Source of the DNA: Rhodocyclaceae bacterium
GTDB lineage: Bacteria > Pseudomonadota > Gammaproteobacteria > Burkholderiales > Rhodocyclaceae
Length of the DNA: 21,941 nt
Reading direction: 5' to 3'
Assembly: GCA_023253415.1 (NCBI GenBank)
Contig: JALRGK010000164.1
Span: 1 to 21,941 of the forward strand
Shown here: piece after piece, positions 7,591 through 15,276 of the stretch
Position numbering within the stretch: the stretch's first letter is position 1
Layout: each line of letters begins with the position of its first letter
Notes under the pieces: generated by a model
Told to the model about the DNA's origin: nothing
The model's input: only the letters and a program-made list of their open reading frames with translations
Databases searched by the model: none
Translations under genes and position numbers: made by a program

Positions 7591-8136
7591 CTATCGTTTG
7601 ACAAAGGTGAGCGTCACCTCGCCGAGGTCGAAACCCCATTTCGACATGGTCGATCGGTTAAGCATGATCCGGTCGTCGATCAGAAACATCCAGTCGTCAA
7701 AATCAACGTGATAGACCTTATCGTCAACGGGTAGTTCGAGCACGTAGCGCCAGCGCAAGGCATTGCCAGAGCTTTCGCCGATGGCTTCACCAATGACATC
7801 TGCTGCAGTCCCACGATAGGTTCCTGTACCTGATTGCGTGATGGTCCAAATACGTTGCTGGGTGCTTCCATCGCTGTACGTAAACCGCTCGTCCAGCGTC
7901 CCTGTGTCGCCTTGCCAGCGGGCATCGATAATGACATGAAAACGTTTGACAACTTCACCGGATCGTTTCTGGAACATGCCGTATGCGTCAATGGTGCCAT
8001 TAAAGTAATTCTTAAGATCCAGCACGGGCTTCTCTTGCGAATACTTGGCAACATCGGTGCTGCCACAGCCGCTCAGGCCGACAAGAGCGCATAGCGTTAG
8101 CAGGGATTTTTGCCACATCATTTTAGGCTTACGCAC
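7591..8136 (-). CDS. DUF3833 lipoprotein
   Basis: A DUF3833-family outer-envelope lipoprotein of about 181 residues. I chose the GTG at 8136 because GAGGA lies 7 bases upstream; an in-frame ATG pair at 8121/8118 has no such site, and the longer frame to 8343 overlaps the cfa-like gene heavily. From GTG the protein has a basic start, a hydrophobic core and the lipobox LSGC (Cys about 24). It then carries the family features YFNGTIDAYGMFQKRSGEVVKRF and W.FDLGEVTLTFVKR. The function of DUF3833 is unknown. It is found with Cfa-like and DUF1365 proteins. It starts 10 bp after the cfa-like stop and is clearly in the same transcript. Confidence 0.82.
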   Translation of the reverse strand: MRKPKMMWQKSLLTLCALVGLSGCGSTDVAKYSQEKPVLDLKNYFNGTIDAYGMFQKRSGEVVKRFHVIIDARWQGDTGTLDERFTYSDGSTQQRIWTITQSGTGTYRGTAADVIGEAIGESSGNALRWRYVLELPVDDKVYHVDFDDWMFLIDDRIMLNRSTMSKWGFDLGEVTLTFVKR

Positions 8137-8146
8137 TTTGCAATCC

Positions 8147-9442
8147 TCATGCTTGTAAGGTGAATTGATGTACGTCAATCGATCCAGCCCGGAATCCCGC
8201 TTCACAATAGGCGAGGTAAAAACGCCAGAGCCGAATGAAGCGATCATCAAAACCCTGGGACTTGACCTCGAGTAAGCGTTCACAGAATGCCTCGTGCCAG
8301 AGACCGAGCGTACGGGCGTAGTGCAAACCAAATGCGAGATCATCGGTCACTTTAAGACCAGCACGCCCAGCCTGCTCACAAAAAACGGAGGGTGATGGCA
8401 ACATCCCACCCGGAAATACATGGCGTTGAATGAAATCAGTGCCGCGTCGATACTGCTTGAAAAGGTTGTCATCAATCGTGATTACCTGGATCAGGGCTCG
8501 GCCTCCGGGTTTAAGCCGCTGTTTTAATGTGCGGAAATAGGTGGGCCACCAACGTTCACCAACCGCTTCGAACATTTCGACCGAGACAATATGATCGAAC
8601 TGTCCCTGCATGTCACGATAATCGGTGAGTAGAAATTCTGTCTGGTTTTGCCAACCGCCGCGTTCGGCCCTTGTTTGTGCAAAATCTTGTTGGGCCGGAG
8701 ATAAGGTCAGCCCTGTGACATGGGCTCCCCGTTGCGTTGCCTGCTCTGCAAATCCTCCCCAGCCACAGCCAATTTCAAGGATCGTGTCACCTGGTTTGAC
8801 GTCCAGCGCATCGAGCATACGGTTGTTTTTAGCCAGCTGCGCATTCGGCAACGCCTCCCAGTCAGCCTGATCCGGGTGCTCATGGTCGCAAAACAAGGCG
8901 CTCGAGTACGTCATGGTTTCATCAAGCCAAAGCTTGTAAAAGCTGTTGCCGAGGTCGTAGTGGGCCATGATATTGCGTTTGCTGCCGCGCTTTGTGTTGG
9001 CACGTAGCCGATGCAGCACCCACGAGCTTAGCAATTGCCAGCGACGCCCATGGATTGCCTTAGATAGGGCATTGCGGTTGCAGGCAACCAAGGTCAACAA
9101 GCGGGTAATGGAGTCCGTTCCCCACAAACCCTCAATAAAAGCCTCAGCGGCACCGATGTCCCCTCGGGCAATCATCTCGCCAAATACAGACCAGTCGTGC
9201 ACGATCATATCGACGACCGGTCCTTCGTTGCCAATCCCGCAATGATGGACCTGGCCATCAGGTAGCGTGATATGAATCTGGCCACTGTTTATACGATCCA
9301 GCATCTCCAGGATAATTCTTGCGTCAGACGGTAATTTGGCATTCCGGGTCGGTGTGGCATCTTCGAAAGGATTAACCCCTTGCACCGAATAGAGCCCAGG
9401 AGCGACAGGATCGTGTTGCATCACTTCGGTACGCGTGTTCAT
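8147..9442 (-). CDS. Cfa-family SAM-dependent lipid methyltransferase
   Basis: A 431-residue cyclopropane-fatty-acyl-phospholipid-synthase family protein that would transfer a methyl(ene) group from SAM to an unsaturated acyl chain in membrane phospholipids. The N-terminal lipid-binding domain spans about 40-150, followed by AHYDLGNSFYKLWLD (about 160-174). The SAM motif LEIGCGWGG is at 222-230, VSVEMFEAVGERWWP at 287-300 and HVFPGGMLPS at 341-350. The neighbourhood (FAD amine oxidase, DUF1365, DUF3833, SDR) points to the paralogue group that includes UfaM of the furan-fatty-acid pathway in Rhodobacter, rather than housekeeping Cfa. So the product could be a methyl-branched or furan-precursor lipid. 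That assignment is inference. It overlaps the DUF1365 gene by 4 bp. Confidence 0.9.
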   Translation of the reverse strand: MNTRTEVMQHDPVAPGLYSVQGVNPFEDATPTRNAKLPSDARIILEMLDRINSGQIHITLPDGQVHHCGIGNEGPVVDMIVHDWSVFGEMIARGDIGAAEAFIEGLWGTDSITRLLTLVACNRNALSKAIHGRRWQLLSSWVLHRLRANTKRGSKRNIMAHYDLGNSFYKLWLDETMTYSSALFCDHEHPDQADWEALPNAQLAKNNRMLDALDVKPGDTILEIGCGWGGFAEQATQRGAHVTGLTLSPAQQDFAQTRAERGGWQNQTEFLLTDYRDMQGQFDHIVSVEMFEAVGERWWPTYFRTLKQRLKPGGRALIQVITIDDNLFKQYRRGTDFIQRHVFPGGMLPSPSVFCEQAGRAGLKVTDDLAFGLHYARTLGLWHEAFCERLLEVKSQGFDDRFIRLWRFYLAYCEAGFRAGSIDVHQFTLQA

Positions 9443-10254
9443 GAGGTTGTCTCCTTAAGCGGGGCGACAGGTTTGGAGAAAAAGGTGACTTTTTTGATCC
9501 AGAGACGTAATGCCTGCCAGTGAATCCTGGTGATGACACCGAAAGTCAGAAGTGGAAACCGGATCAGCGCGCGACGAAGCGCCGCAGCATCCAGTGCGAC
9601 CGTGTTTCCTCTGACCCATGTCCGCAGTCCATAATGACCATGTCCTGATTGAGCGTCATGTGTATCTGTGGCCATATAGTTGATCATGGCAATGGGAGAC
9701 TGTGGTGTTCCACCAAAACGAAACTCATAGGCACCATTTAGTGGAAAGAATGGAGAGACATGAAACACTTTTTGTGCCTTAAGCACATCATGGGACTCAA
9801 TCGGTCGATTATCGGCGTGCCTCACCAGATAGTTGTGCCGTTCGCCGAAGGTATTACTCACTTCACAGATGACCGCGCGCAGACGGCCGACACCGTCATG
9901 ACAGAAATAAAAACTGACGGGATTGAACAGATAACCAAACACTCGGGGCATGGTCTGTAACATGATCTCGCCTCCGGCCGTAACCCCAGACATGCCATGC
10001 GCATCAAGTAATGAGTGCACCCAGCGCATCAAGTTGCTACCATCTCTGGGGCCATGGTCACGGTTCAGGATTTGGCAGATGCCACACCGGTTGATCGCGA
10101 GGCCTGCCACGTCAAGGGTTGAAAGCTGACTGAGGGGTAGTCGGAGGTAGAAAATCGGATAGTGAAAAACATTCCGGATTGGCCGTGTACGCGCGTGCAT
10201 CACGTCACCAATGCATACTGCCGGAGTCAACCAGCTTTGAATCGGTTTGTTCAT
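9439..10254 (-). CDS. DUF1365 protein
   Basis: A 271-residue DUF1365-family protein. Recognisable family segments are HARTRPIRNVFHYPIFYLRL near residues 20-40, the GYLFNPVSFYFCHD block (about 111-124) and EVSNTFGERHNYLV. No signal peptide or clear transmembrane helix is seen. The function is unknown, but DUF1365 genes sit almost invariably between an FAD amine-oxidase-like gene and a cfa-like gene, exactly as here. ATGA overlaps link it to both neighbours, implying translational coupling and a shared pathway. It may act as a partner or enzyme in modifying an acyl chain. Confidence 0.88.
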   Translation of the reverse strand: MNKPIQSWLTPAVCIGDVMHARTRPIRNVFHYPIFYLRLPLSQLSTLDVAGLAINRCGICQILNRDHGPRDGSNLMRWVHSLLDAHGMSGVTAGGEIMLQTMPRVFGYLFNPVSFYFCHDGVGRLRAVICEVSNTFGERHNYLVRHADNRPIESHDVLKAQKVFHVSPFFPLNGAYEFRFGGTPQSPIAMINYMATDTHDAQSGHGHYGLRTWVRGNTVALDAAALRRALIRFPLLTFGVITRIHWQALRLWIKKVTFFSKPVAPLKETTS

Positions 10255-11603
10255 GGATTGACAGTTGCCGGCATGGGCATATTTAACGCGATCTGGTTGA
10301 GCTGGGGCTGTGGCCCCAGAATCCAGTCTGGAAGGGGGGCTAGTTGGGAAGCAGCCCTGACGGCCGAAGCAAATCCGTCTTCGTGAAAGCCGTATCCCAT
10401 CCAGGCACCTGCATAGAACGTTCGATTAAACCCGGAGAGTTTTTTCAGTGAATCCTGTGCAGCAATGGCTGGTCCATCGAAGACAGGATGCGCGTAATGA
10501 ATCTGGCGGAAAGTTCGCGCGGGGTCAGGTTCGTGCCAGGGGTTCAGCGTCACCATCACCGGCGTATCGGTGGGGAGGGGTTGTAATTTGTTGAGCAGAT
10601 AGGACACGCTGACAGGGCGTTGGCCGATTTGTTTTTCATGGCCGCCTGGTGATGCATAGTTCCAGGCAGCCCAGGTCTTCGGGTTGATGGGGAGCAGCGC
10701 TGTATCTGTGTGTAAAACGGCTCGGTTTGCTTGATATTGAATGGCCCCAAGAAAGGTTTTTTCATGAGGGGATGCCTCTTCCCCAAGAATCTTTAGTGCC
10801 TGGTCACTGTGGCATGCCATGATCATCTGGTCATACGCCTGATGACCCTCCGAGCTGCTAACGACAACACCTTCGGCTGATCGCTTGATTCCGGTGACAG
10901 GCGTCTCCAGTTTGATTTGGCCACCATGGCTCCGAATGCCATCAAGTAACATGCTCACATAGTTACGTGAGCCACCGGCTACCGTCATCCACTGCGGTCG
11001 GTTCATGATCTGCAAGAGGCCATGGTTATGACAGAAACGAACAAAAGTCTGAAACGGGTAGGCGAGCATTTGCTCTGTAGGACATGACCAGATTGCCGCC
11101 GCCATAGGCAGCAGGTAATCATGGCGAAATGCCTGCCCGTAGCCATGCTGATCCAGATAATCGCCAAGAGAAATTTCAGACAGAGATGGGTTCTCGAGAT
11201 CACGTGTGGCGCCTTTGTTGAAGCGTAAGATATCGCGCAGCATCCCCCAGAATGCGGGCTTAAATAGATTGCGGCGTTGGGCAAAAACCGAATCCAGATT
11301 GGTGCCCGCCCATTCAAGCCCGGCTTGAGCCATCTTGACCGAGAATGACATATCGCTTTTAACGACAGGCACCTTCAGGTGTCCAAAAAGCCGACAGAGT
11401 AGGGGATAGGTCCGTTCATTGAAGACCAGAAACCCGGTATCGACGCCGAAGCGCTGACCGTCAAGCTGAACGTCAACAGTATGACTGTGACCGCCAGGGC
11501 GGTGATCTGCCTCATAAATAGTCACATCATGGTGGGGGCTCAGCAGGTAGGCGGCTCCGAGTCCGGAAATACCGCTGCCGATGATGGCAATTTTCTGGCG
11601 CAT
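10251..11603 (-). CDS. FAD-dependent amine-oxidase-like oxidoreductase
   Basis: A 450-residue flavoprotein of the NAD(P)/FAD amine-oxidase superfamily. The N-terminal dinucleotide fold is intact (GSGISGLGAAYLL about 9-21, Glu31 followed by ADHRPGGHSH), with the GFLVFNERTYP segment and a C-terminal FAD-contact region (FYAGAWMGYGFHEDG). Despite the name, members beside cfa/DUF1365 are thought to act on lipids (desaturation or oxidation of acyl chains) rather than amines. The Rhodobacter homologue belongs, as I recall, to the singlet-oxygen regulon. It is the third gene of the operon, 11 bp after folE2 and overlapping DUF1365 by 4 bp. The specific reaction is not determinable from sequence alone. 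Confidence 0.88.
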   Translation of the reverse strand: MRQKIAIIGSGISGLGAAYLLSPHHDVTIYEADHRPGGHSHTVDVQLDGQRFGVDTGFLVFNERTYPLLCRLFGHLKVPVVKSDMSFSVKMAQAGLEWAGTNLDSVFAQRRNLFKPAFWGMLRDILRFNKGATRDLENPSLSEISLGDYLDQHGYGQAFRHDYLLPMAAAIWSCPTEQMLAYPFQTFVRFCHNHGLLQIMNRPQWMTVAGGSRNYVSMLLDGIRSHGGQIKLETPVTGIKRSAEGVVVSSSEGHQAYDQMIMACHSDQALKILGEEASPHEKTFLGAIQYQANRAVLHTDTALLPINPKTWAAWNYASPGGHEKQIGQRPVSVSYLLNKLQPLPTDTPVMVTLNPWHEPDPARTFRQIHYAHPVFDGPAIAAQDSLKKLSGFNRTFYAGAWMGYGFHEDGFASAVRAASQLAPLPDWILGPQPQLNQIALNMPMPATVNP

Positions 11604-11614
11604 AGCGTTGGCTT

Positions 11615-12433
11615 TCAGACGTTACTACCCTCAATCAGGGCATAGGCGGAATGGTTGTGAATTGACTCGAAATTCTCCGAACTAACCGACCACTGGGTAA
11701 TCCTTGATTCACCCTTGAGCCTGAGGGCAATATCACGCACAAGATCTTCAACAAACTTCGGGTTGTCATAGGCGCGTTCAGTAACCCATTTTTCATCGGG
11801 GCGTTTGAGGAGGCCAAATACCTCGCAGGATGCCTCCTCTTCCGCCATGCGTACCAGATCCTCAAGGTTGAGGGTGGCATTTTGCTGCAACGTGGCCTCA
11901 ATCGTGATGTGTGACCGCTGGTTGTGGGCGCCGTAATCCGAGATCTCCTTGGAGCAGGGGCAAAGACTTGTTACTGGAACAACCACCTTGAGGATGACAT
12001 CGGTCCGACTGCTTTGATCACTTTTCAGCGTAATCCCCGCATCGATATCGATCAGGCTGGTTACGCCAGAGACGGGTGCTTGTTTGCGGATGAAGTACGG
12101 GAAGACAAACTCAACGCACCCACTCCGGGCCTCCAGTCGGTGTCGCATCCTGTTAAAGAGTGCCTTCATGTCAATCAGAGACAGGGGCGCGTCCTGTGCC
12201 TCCATGATCTCGACAAAGCGCGACATATGGGTTCCTTTGACAGTCGGCGCTAAACCCACGGTCATTGTTACGGAGGCAACGGTGGCATGAGTCTCTCCGC
12301 TGGCATCAACCAGTCGTAACGGATAGCGCAAGCCTCGAACGCCGACTTGGTTTATCGCCATATCCCGGTGATCAGGGCTCCCTTGAATGTCAGGCAGCAT
12401 CAGGTTGTGCAGGGGTTTGTCAGGTGCGTTCAT
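11615..12433 (-). CDS. folE2: GTP cyclohydrolase I type 2 (FolE2)
   Basis: FolE2 converts GTP to 7,8-dihydroneopterin triphosphate, the first step to folate and other pterins. Its metal tolerance means it does not depend on zinc as FolE does. Family marks are clear: VPVTSLCPCSKEISDYGAHN (Cys about 158 and 160), the TERAYDNPKFVEDLVRD block and the C-terminal SSENFESIHNHSAYA. Length from the ATG at 12433 is 272 residues, typical. I prefer it to an upstream TTG (12475) because it has GAGAGA nearby and the extension is not family-like. Its place between a peroxidase and lipid genes is unusual. In light-responsive regulons folE-type genes can serve photolyase antenna pterin supply, but no photolyase is in view. 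Confidence 0.93.
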   Translation of the reverse strand: MNAPDKPLHNLMLPDIQGSPDHRDMAINQVGVRGLRYPLRLVDASGETHATVASVTMTVGLAPTVKGTHMSRFVEIMEAQDAPLSLIDMKALFNRMRHRLEARSGCVEFVFPYFIRKQAPVSGVTSLIDIDAGITLKSDQSSRTDVILKVVVPVTSLCPCSKEISDYGAHNQRSHITIEATLQQNATLNLEDLVRMAEEEASCEVFGLLKRPDEKWVTERAYDNPKFVEDLVRDIALRLKGESRITQWSVSSENFESIHNHSAYALIEGSNV

Positions 12434-12477
12434 GTGTTTGATCTCTCTGTATGGGGTTGGGATCTGGGTTGACAAGT

Positions 12478-13101
12478 TTATTTGGGTGTCTGCTTCAGCA
12501 TGCGTTCAATCGCTTCCGTCATAACTTTGCTTTCCGGCGCAATCTGGCTCCCGAAACTAAGGACCTGGCTCCCGTCACGGTTGATCAGGTACTTGTGGAA
12601 ATTCCAGCTTGGGGTATCCCCGGTTAACTTTCCCAGTTGCTTGAAAAGCGCATTGGCATCGCTGCCGCGCACACTGCTTTTGCCAAACATCGGAAATTTG
12701 ATGCCGTAGGTATTGCGGCAGAAATCGGCAATCTTTTTGTTGCTGTCGGGCTCTTGCTGTCCAAAATCATTGGACGGGAAACCAAGAACGACGAAACCCT
12801 TTGCTTTGTATCTGTCGTAAAGGCGCTCCAGACCGTCGTATTGTCGAGTGAAACCGCAGTAGCTGGCGGTATTGACCACAAGAATCACCTGTCCCGAGTA
12901 CTGGCAGAGCGGCTGGGGAGCGTCGTCCTGAAGCTTGGGGAAGGTGTGCTGAAGCAATGAAGGACAGCCTTGGCTTGATGGGGCGCCCGAGCTTGTTGAG
13001 GCCATGGTTGCTCCTTTGGCAGTAGGCATACCCAGAGCCAGGGTCGTTGTAAGTAGGGCACCTAGAACAACGGGTTTGAGCAGGCGGTGAAAAATTTTCA
13101 T
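12478..13101 (-). CDS. Exported Cys-type glutathione peroxidase
   Basis: A 207-residue glutathione/thioredoxin peroxidase reducing H2O2 or lipid hydroperoxides. The peroxidatic Cys is at about 82 (NTASYCGFTRQY) with Gln about 115 (FPSNDFGQQEP) and Trp-Asn about 166-167 (PSWNFHKYL). Cys about 128 (ADFCRNTYGIKFPMF) is at the resolving position, suggesting thioredoxin-linked recycling. The first about 30 residues (MKIFHRLLKP, then a long hydrophobic run, then AKGATMA) form a signal peptide, so it acts in the periplasm. I chose the ATG at 13101; the longer frame to 13173 runs through operators and promoter. It is the first gene of the eight-gene operon, with an operator palindrome 2 bp from its start. 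The Shine-Dalgarno is weak. Confidence 0.9.
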   Translation of the reverse strand: MKIFHRLLKPVVLGALLTTTLALGMPTAKGATMASTSSGAPSSQGCPSLLQHTFPKLQDDAPQPLCQYSGQVILVVNTASYCGFTRQYDGLERLYDRYKAKGFVVLGFPSNDFGQQEPDSNKKIADFCRNTYGIKFPMFGKSSVRGSDANALFKQLGKLTGDTPSWNFHKYLINRDGSQVLSFGSQIAPESKVMTEAIERMLKQTPK

Positions 13102-13103
13102 AA

Positions 13104-13116
13104 TTGTCCAGGACAA
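13104..13116. promoter_or_regulatory. Operator palindrome O1 (gpx side)
   Basis: TTGTCCAGGACAA is a perfect 6-1-6 palindrome. It lies 2 bp upstream of the glutathione peroxidase start, downstream of the likely promoter, where a bound repressor would block elongation or early transcription. It shares its sequence with O2-O5, which suggests a binding site for the neighbouring MerR/B12 regulators. Binding itself is inferred. Confidence 0.65.
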
Positions 13117-13132
13117 AGTGTTCTGCGTTTGA

Positions 13133-13161
13133 AAATTATCCTTTAAAATTCTCTCTGTCAA
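13133..13161 (-). promoter_or_regulatory. Sigma70-type promoter of the gpx-folE2-lipid operon
   Basis: On the minus strand a perfect TTGACA (13161-13156) is separated by 17 bp from TAATTT (13138-13133; GATAAT overlaps at shorter spacing). The predicted start is near 13126, leaving a leader of about 25 bases. O2 lies just upstream of the -35 box and O1 lies in the leader, so the promoter is bracketed by the two operators. Confidence 0.6.
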
Positions 13162-13165
13162 CACT

Positions 13166-13178
13166 TTGTCCAAGACAA
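13166..13178. promoter_or_regulatory. Operator palindrome O2 (first regulator side)
   Basis: TTGTCCAAGACAA (TTGTC-3-GACAA) abuts the ATG at 13179 of the first regulator gene and lies 4 bp upstream of the -35 box of the divergent operon. Its centre is 62 bp from that of O1. The position suits autorepression plus control of the divergent operon. Confidence 0.65.
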
Positions 13179-14108
13179 ATGAACTTTGAAGAACATGTGC
13201 TACCGATGCGAATCGCCGATGTCGAGCGCGATACCGGGATCAGCAAAGACACATTGCGCGTCTGGGAGCGGCGTTATCAGTTTCCTAAACCGCAAAGGGA
13301 CAGTTTGGGAGAGCGACTGTATTCCCAGGATCAGGTTGAGCGCTTGCGGGTAATCAGGCGCTTGCTCGATCAAGGTATGCGCCCAAATCAAGTACTTGGC
13401 ATGGATCTGTCCGAATTACACCTGCTTCTAGATGCGCATAGCAGCCAACCCACCGATACCAGCAGGCATGCTACTTGCTTAAGCCTGGTCAGGCTGCTTC
13501 GGACCCATTGCAGCCGCGAATTGCGCAGAAGTCTAAATAGCATTCTTATCAAGGACGGGCTTCAAGCCTTTATCACACAGACGATTGTGCCCATGAGTGG
13601 CATCATCGGAAATGACTGGATCCGTGGTGAATTAACGGTGCCAGAAGAGCATTTGTACACCGAGCAAGTGCAAAACGTGATCAGGCATGCCATTCACTCG
13701 CAAGAAACAGAGGATGTGCCTCCACGAATTCTGCTGACCACCTTTCCTGAGGAAGGGCATTGTCTTGGCATATTGATGGTGGAGGCCATGTGTGTATCTG
13801 AGGGTGCCTATTGCACATCGCTGGGAACAAGCGTTCCTCTCCCGGACATTGCCAAATATGCGATGGATGGTAAATACGATGTGGTTGCGCTTTCCTTCAG
13901 TGCTGCCTATCCGTCGCGGGATGTCATCAAAGATCTAAAACAGTTTCGGCACATTCTTCCCGAAGAAATATCGATCTGGGCGGGCGGTGCCGGACTCATT
14001 CAGAAGCGTATCCATTTGCCCAACCTAGCTGTGCTCACCGATATTGATGGCGTGCCTGGTCTGGTCAGGGATTGGCGACAACAATTTTTAGGAGGTCAAC
14101 ATGACTAA
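13179..14108 (+). CDS. MerR-type regulator with B12-binding domain (LitR/CarH-like), copy 1
   Basis: A 309-residue transcription regulator. The N-terminal MerR helix-turn-helix (RIADVERDTGISKDTLRVWE, about 11-30) is followed by a helical linker and a cobalamin-binding fold. The CarH-type helical-bundle motif W-x9-EH is exact (Trp147, Glu157-His158). The B12 signature is present as E192-x-H194-x-x-G197, with LSFS near 238-241 and WAGG near 267-270. In CarH/LitR, adenosylcobalamin-bound tetramers repress in the dark and fall apart in light. The start ATG at 13179 abuts operator O2 and has no Shine-Dalgarno; ATG at 13206 is an alternative. Translation is coupled to the SDR gene by overlap. It is divergent from the gpx-folE2-lipid operon, its likely target. 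Confidence 0.9.
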   Translation: MNFEEHVLPMRIADVERDTGISKDTLRVWERRYQFPKPQRDSLGERLYSQDQVERLRVIRRLLDQGMRPNQVLGMDLSELHLLLDAHSSQPTDTSRHATCLSLVRLLRTHCSRELRRSLNSILIKDGLQAFITQTIVPMSGIIGNDWIRGELTVPEEHLYTEQVQNVIRHAIHSQETEDVPPRILLTTFPEEGHCLGILMVEAMCVSEGAYCTSLGTSVPLPDIAKYAMDGKYDVVALSFSAAYPSRDVIKDLKQFRHILPEEISIWAGGAGLIQKRIHLPNLAVLTDIDGVPGLVRDWRQQFLGGQHD

Positions 14109-14841
14109 AACGGCATTAATCACCGGCGCAGCAGGCGGCCTCGGCAAATCTCTCGCGGAATACCTAACTGCGGAAGGATGGCAACTTGTTGTCACCAGCA
14201 GAGACGCAGAGCGATTGAAAGATGCCTTTGGTGATCAACATATTCAGGTCTGTGCAGATTGTGGGACAGCCGCAGGCGCAAAAAAAATTTTTGATACCGC
14301 AAATGAGCTCGGCGTCATCCCCCAAGCGTTTGCCCATTGTGTTGGTAACATTAGATTGGGCGCACTCCATCGGCTGAGTGAAAATGATTTCAAAGATTCA
14401 ATCGACGCTAATCTGACCAGCGCATTTCATTCGCTAGCTGCTTTTGTTGGTAACCTGCGTCAGCATAATCAGCCCGGAAGTGCAGTCCTCGTGTCATCAG
14501 TTGCTGCGCAGATGGGCACGCCCAATCATGAGGCCGTTTCAGCCGCAAAAGCCGGGGTTGAGGGCTTGGCGCGCGGCACAGCGGCCACTTATGCCCCCTA
14601 TGGTATTCGCGTCAACGTGGTTGCGCCTGGCATCATGAACTCACCCGCCACCGAGAAAATTCTGGCAACTGAAACACTGCGAACTGCCGCAGCACGACAG
14701 TACCCGCTTCCCGGCATTGGCAGCACAGCTGAGCTGGCGGAGCTGATGGGCTGGCTGATGTCTCACAGAAGCGGACGGGTCACCGCTCAAGTCTGGTCGG
14801 TGGATGGCGGCTTTACCGGCATTCGCCCACTCGTGAAATAG
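14101..14841 (+). CDS. SDR-family protein lacking the catalytic tyrosine
   Basis: A 246-residue SDR-fold protein. The nucleotide-binding TGAAGGLG is at about 8-15, SSVAA near 132-136 and a typical C-terminal SVDGGFTG. At the YxxxK position the sequence is HEAVSAAK, so Lys150 is kept but the Tyr position (146) is Val; the NAG motif is also altered (HCVGN). I recall a subgroup of SDRs with an NHEA(V/I)xAAK active site, so this may be a family trait rather than damage. Whether it is a true oxidoreductase is open. It has a strong AGGAGG ahead of its ATG and overlaps the regulator gene by 8 bp, so it is in the same operon and under the same light/B12-type control. Confidence 0.85.
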   Translation: MTKTALITGAAGGLGKSLAEYLTAEGWQLVVTSRDAERLKDAFGDQHIQVCADCGTAAGAKKIFDTANELGVIPQAFAHCVGNIRLGALHRLSENDFKDSIDANLTSAFHSLAAFVGNLRQHNQPGSAVLVSSVAAQMGTPNHEAVSAAKAGVEGLARGTAATYAPYGIRVNVVAPGIMNSPATEKILATETLRTAAARQYPLPGIGSTAELAELMGWLMSHRSGRVTAQVWSVDGGFTGIRPLVK

Positions 14842-14884
14842 GTGAGATCATGCGTCTGTTACCGATCACTTCAGGAGAGACGCT

Positions 14885-15250
14885 TTGGAACACTTGGCAT
14901 TTATCGAGCTGATGGGTGAGTGGGGTGACGTGCTGGGCGTTGCTGTGATCGTGGCAGGTGTTCTTTGGGGCTTGGTTCGTTTTCCGCGCGATCTATCACG
15001 CCAGGATGGTTCGTACGCCTACAAAAGGGTTCGTAATCAGATCACCCGAACATTGCTGTTAGGGCTGGAAATCCTGGTCGCGGCCGACATCATTCGCACC
15101 GTTGCGGTGAGCCCCACATTAATGAGTGTCGCGGTGCTGGCCGCAATCGTCGCCATCCGAACATTTCTTAGCTGGTCCCTGATCCTGGAGATGGAAGGGC
15201 GCTGGCCCTGGCAAGCCGCTGCCGCAGAGGTCTCTGAGCCTGAACGTTGA
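14885..15250 (+). CDS. DUF1622 small membrane protein
   Basis: A 121-residue integral membrane protein of the DUF1622 type, with three hydrophobic segments (about 17-32, 52-70 and 78-97). A characteristic central part, RVRNQITRTLLLGLEILVAADIIRTV (about 50-75), links the first two. I use the TTG at 14885 because AGGAGAG lies about 6 bases upstream; the ATG at 14851 is in another frame. It is the third gene after the regulator and SDR genes, 43 bp from the latter, and ends facing the convergent metallo-hydrolase gene. The function of DUF1622 is unknown. A membrane protein in this operon agrees with an envelope-directed response. Confidence 0.82.
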   Translation: MEHLAFIELMGEWGDVLGVAVIVAGVLWGLVRFPRDLSRQDGSYAYKRVRNQITRTLLLGLEILVAADIIRTVAVSPTLMSVAVLAAIVAIRTFLSWSLILEMEGRWPWQAAAAEVSEPER

Positions 15251-15276
15251 AGGCGATCTGCGTTGTTTTACGGAAA

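Noticed and set aside
8137..8343. Longer N-terminus for the DUF3833 protein
   Set aside because: It would overlap the cfa-like gene by about 200 bp and hide the lipoprotein signal; the GTG at 8136 with GAGGA fits better.
12471..12480. TTGACAAGTT between gpx and folE2 as an internal operator or promoter
   Set aside because: Only one GACAA arm is present and no -10 box at suitable spacing; the 44-bp gap fits read-through in the operon.
13102..13178. N-terminal extensions of the peroxidase and first regulator across their shared intergenic region
   Set aside because: Both would code through two palindromic operators and a TTGACA promoter, and neither extension looks like the family.
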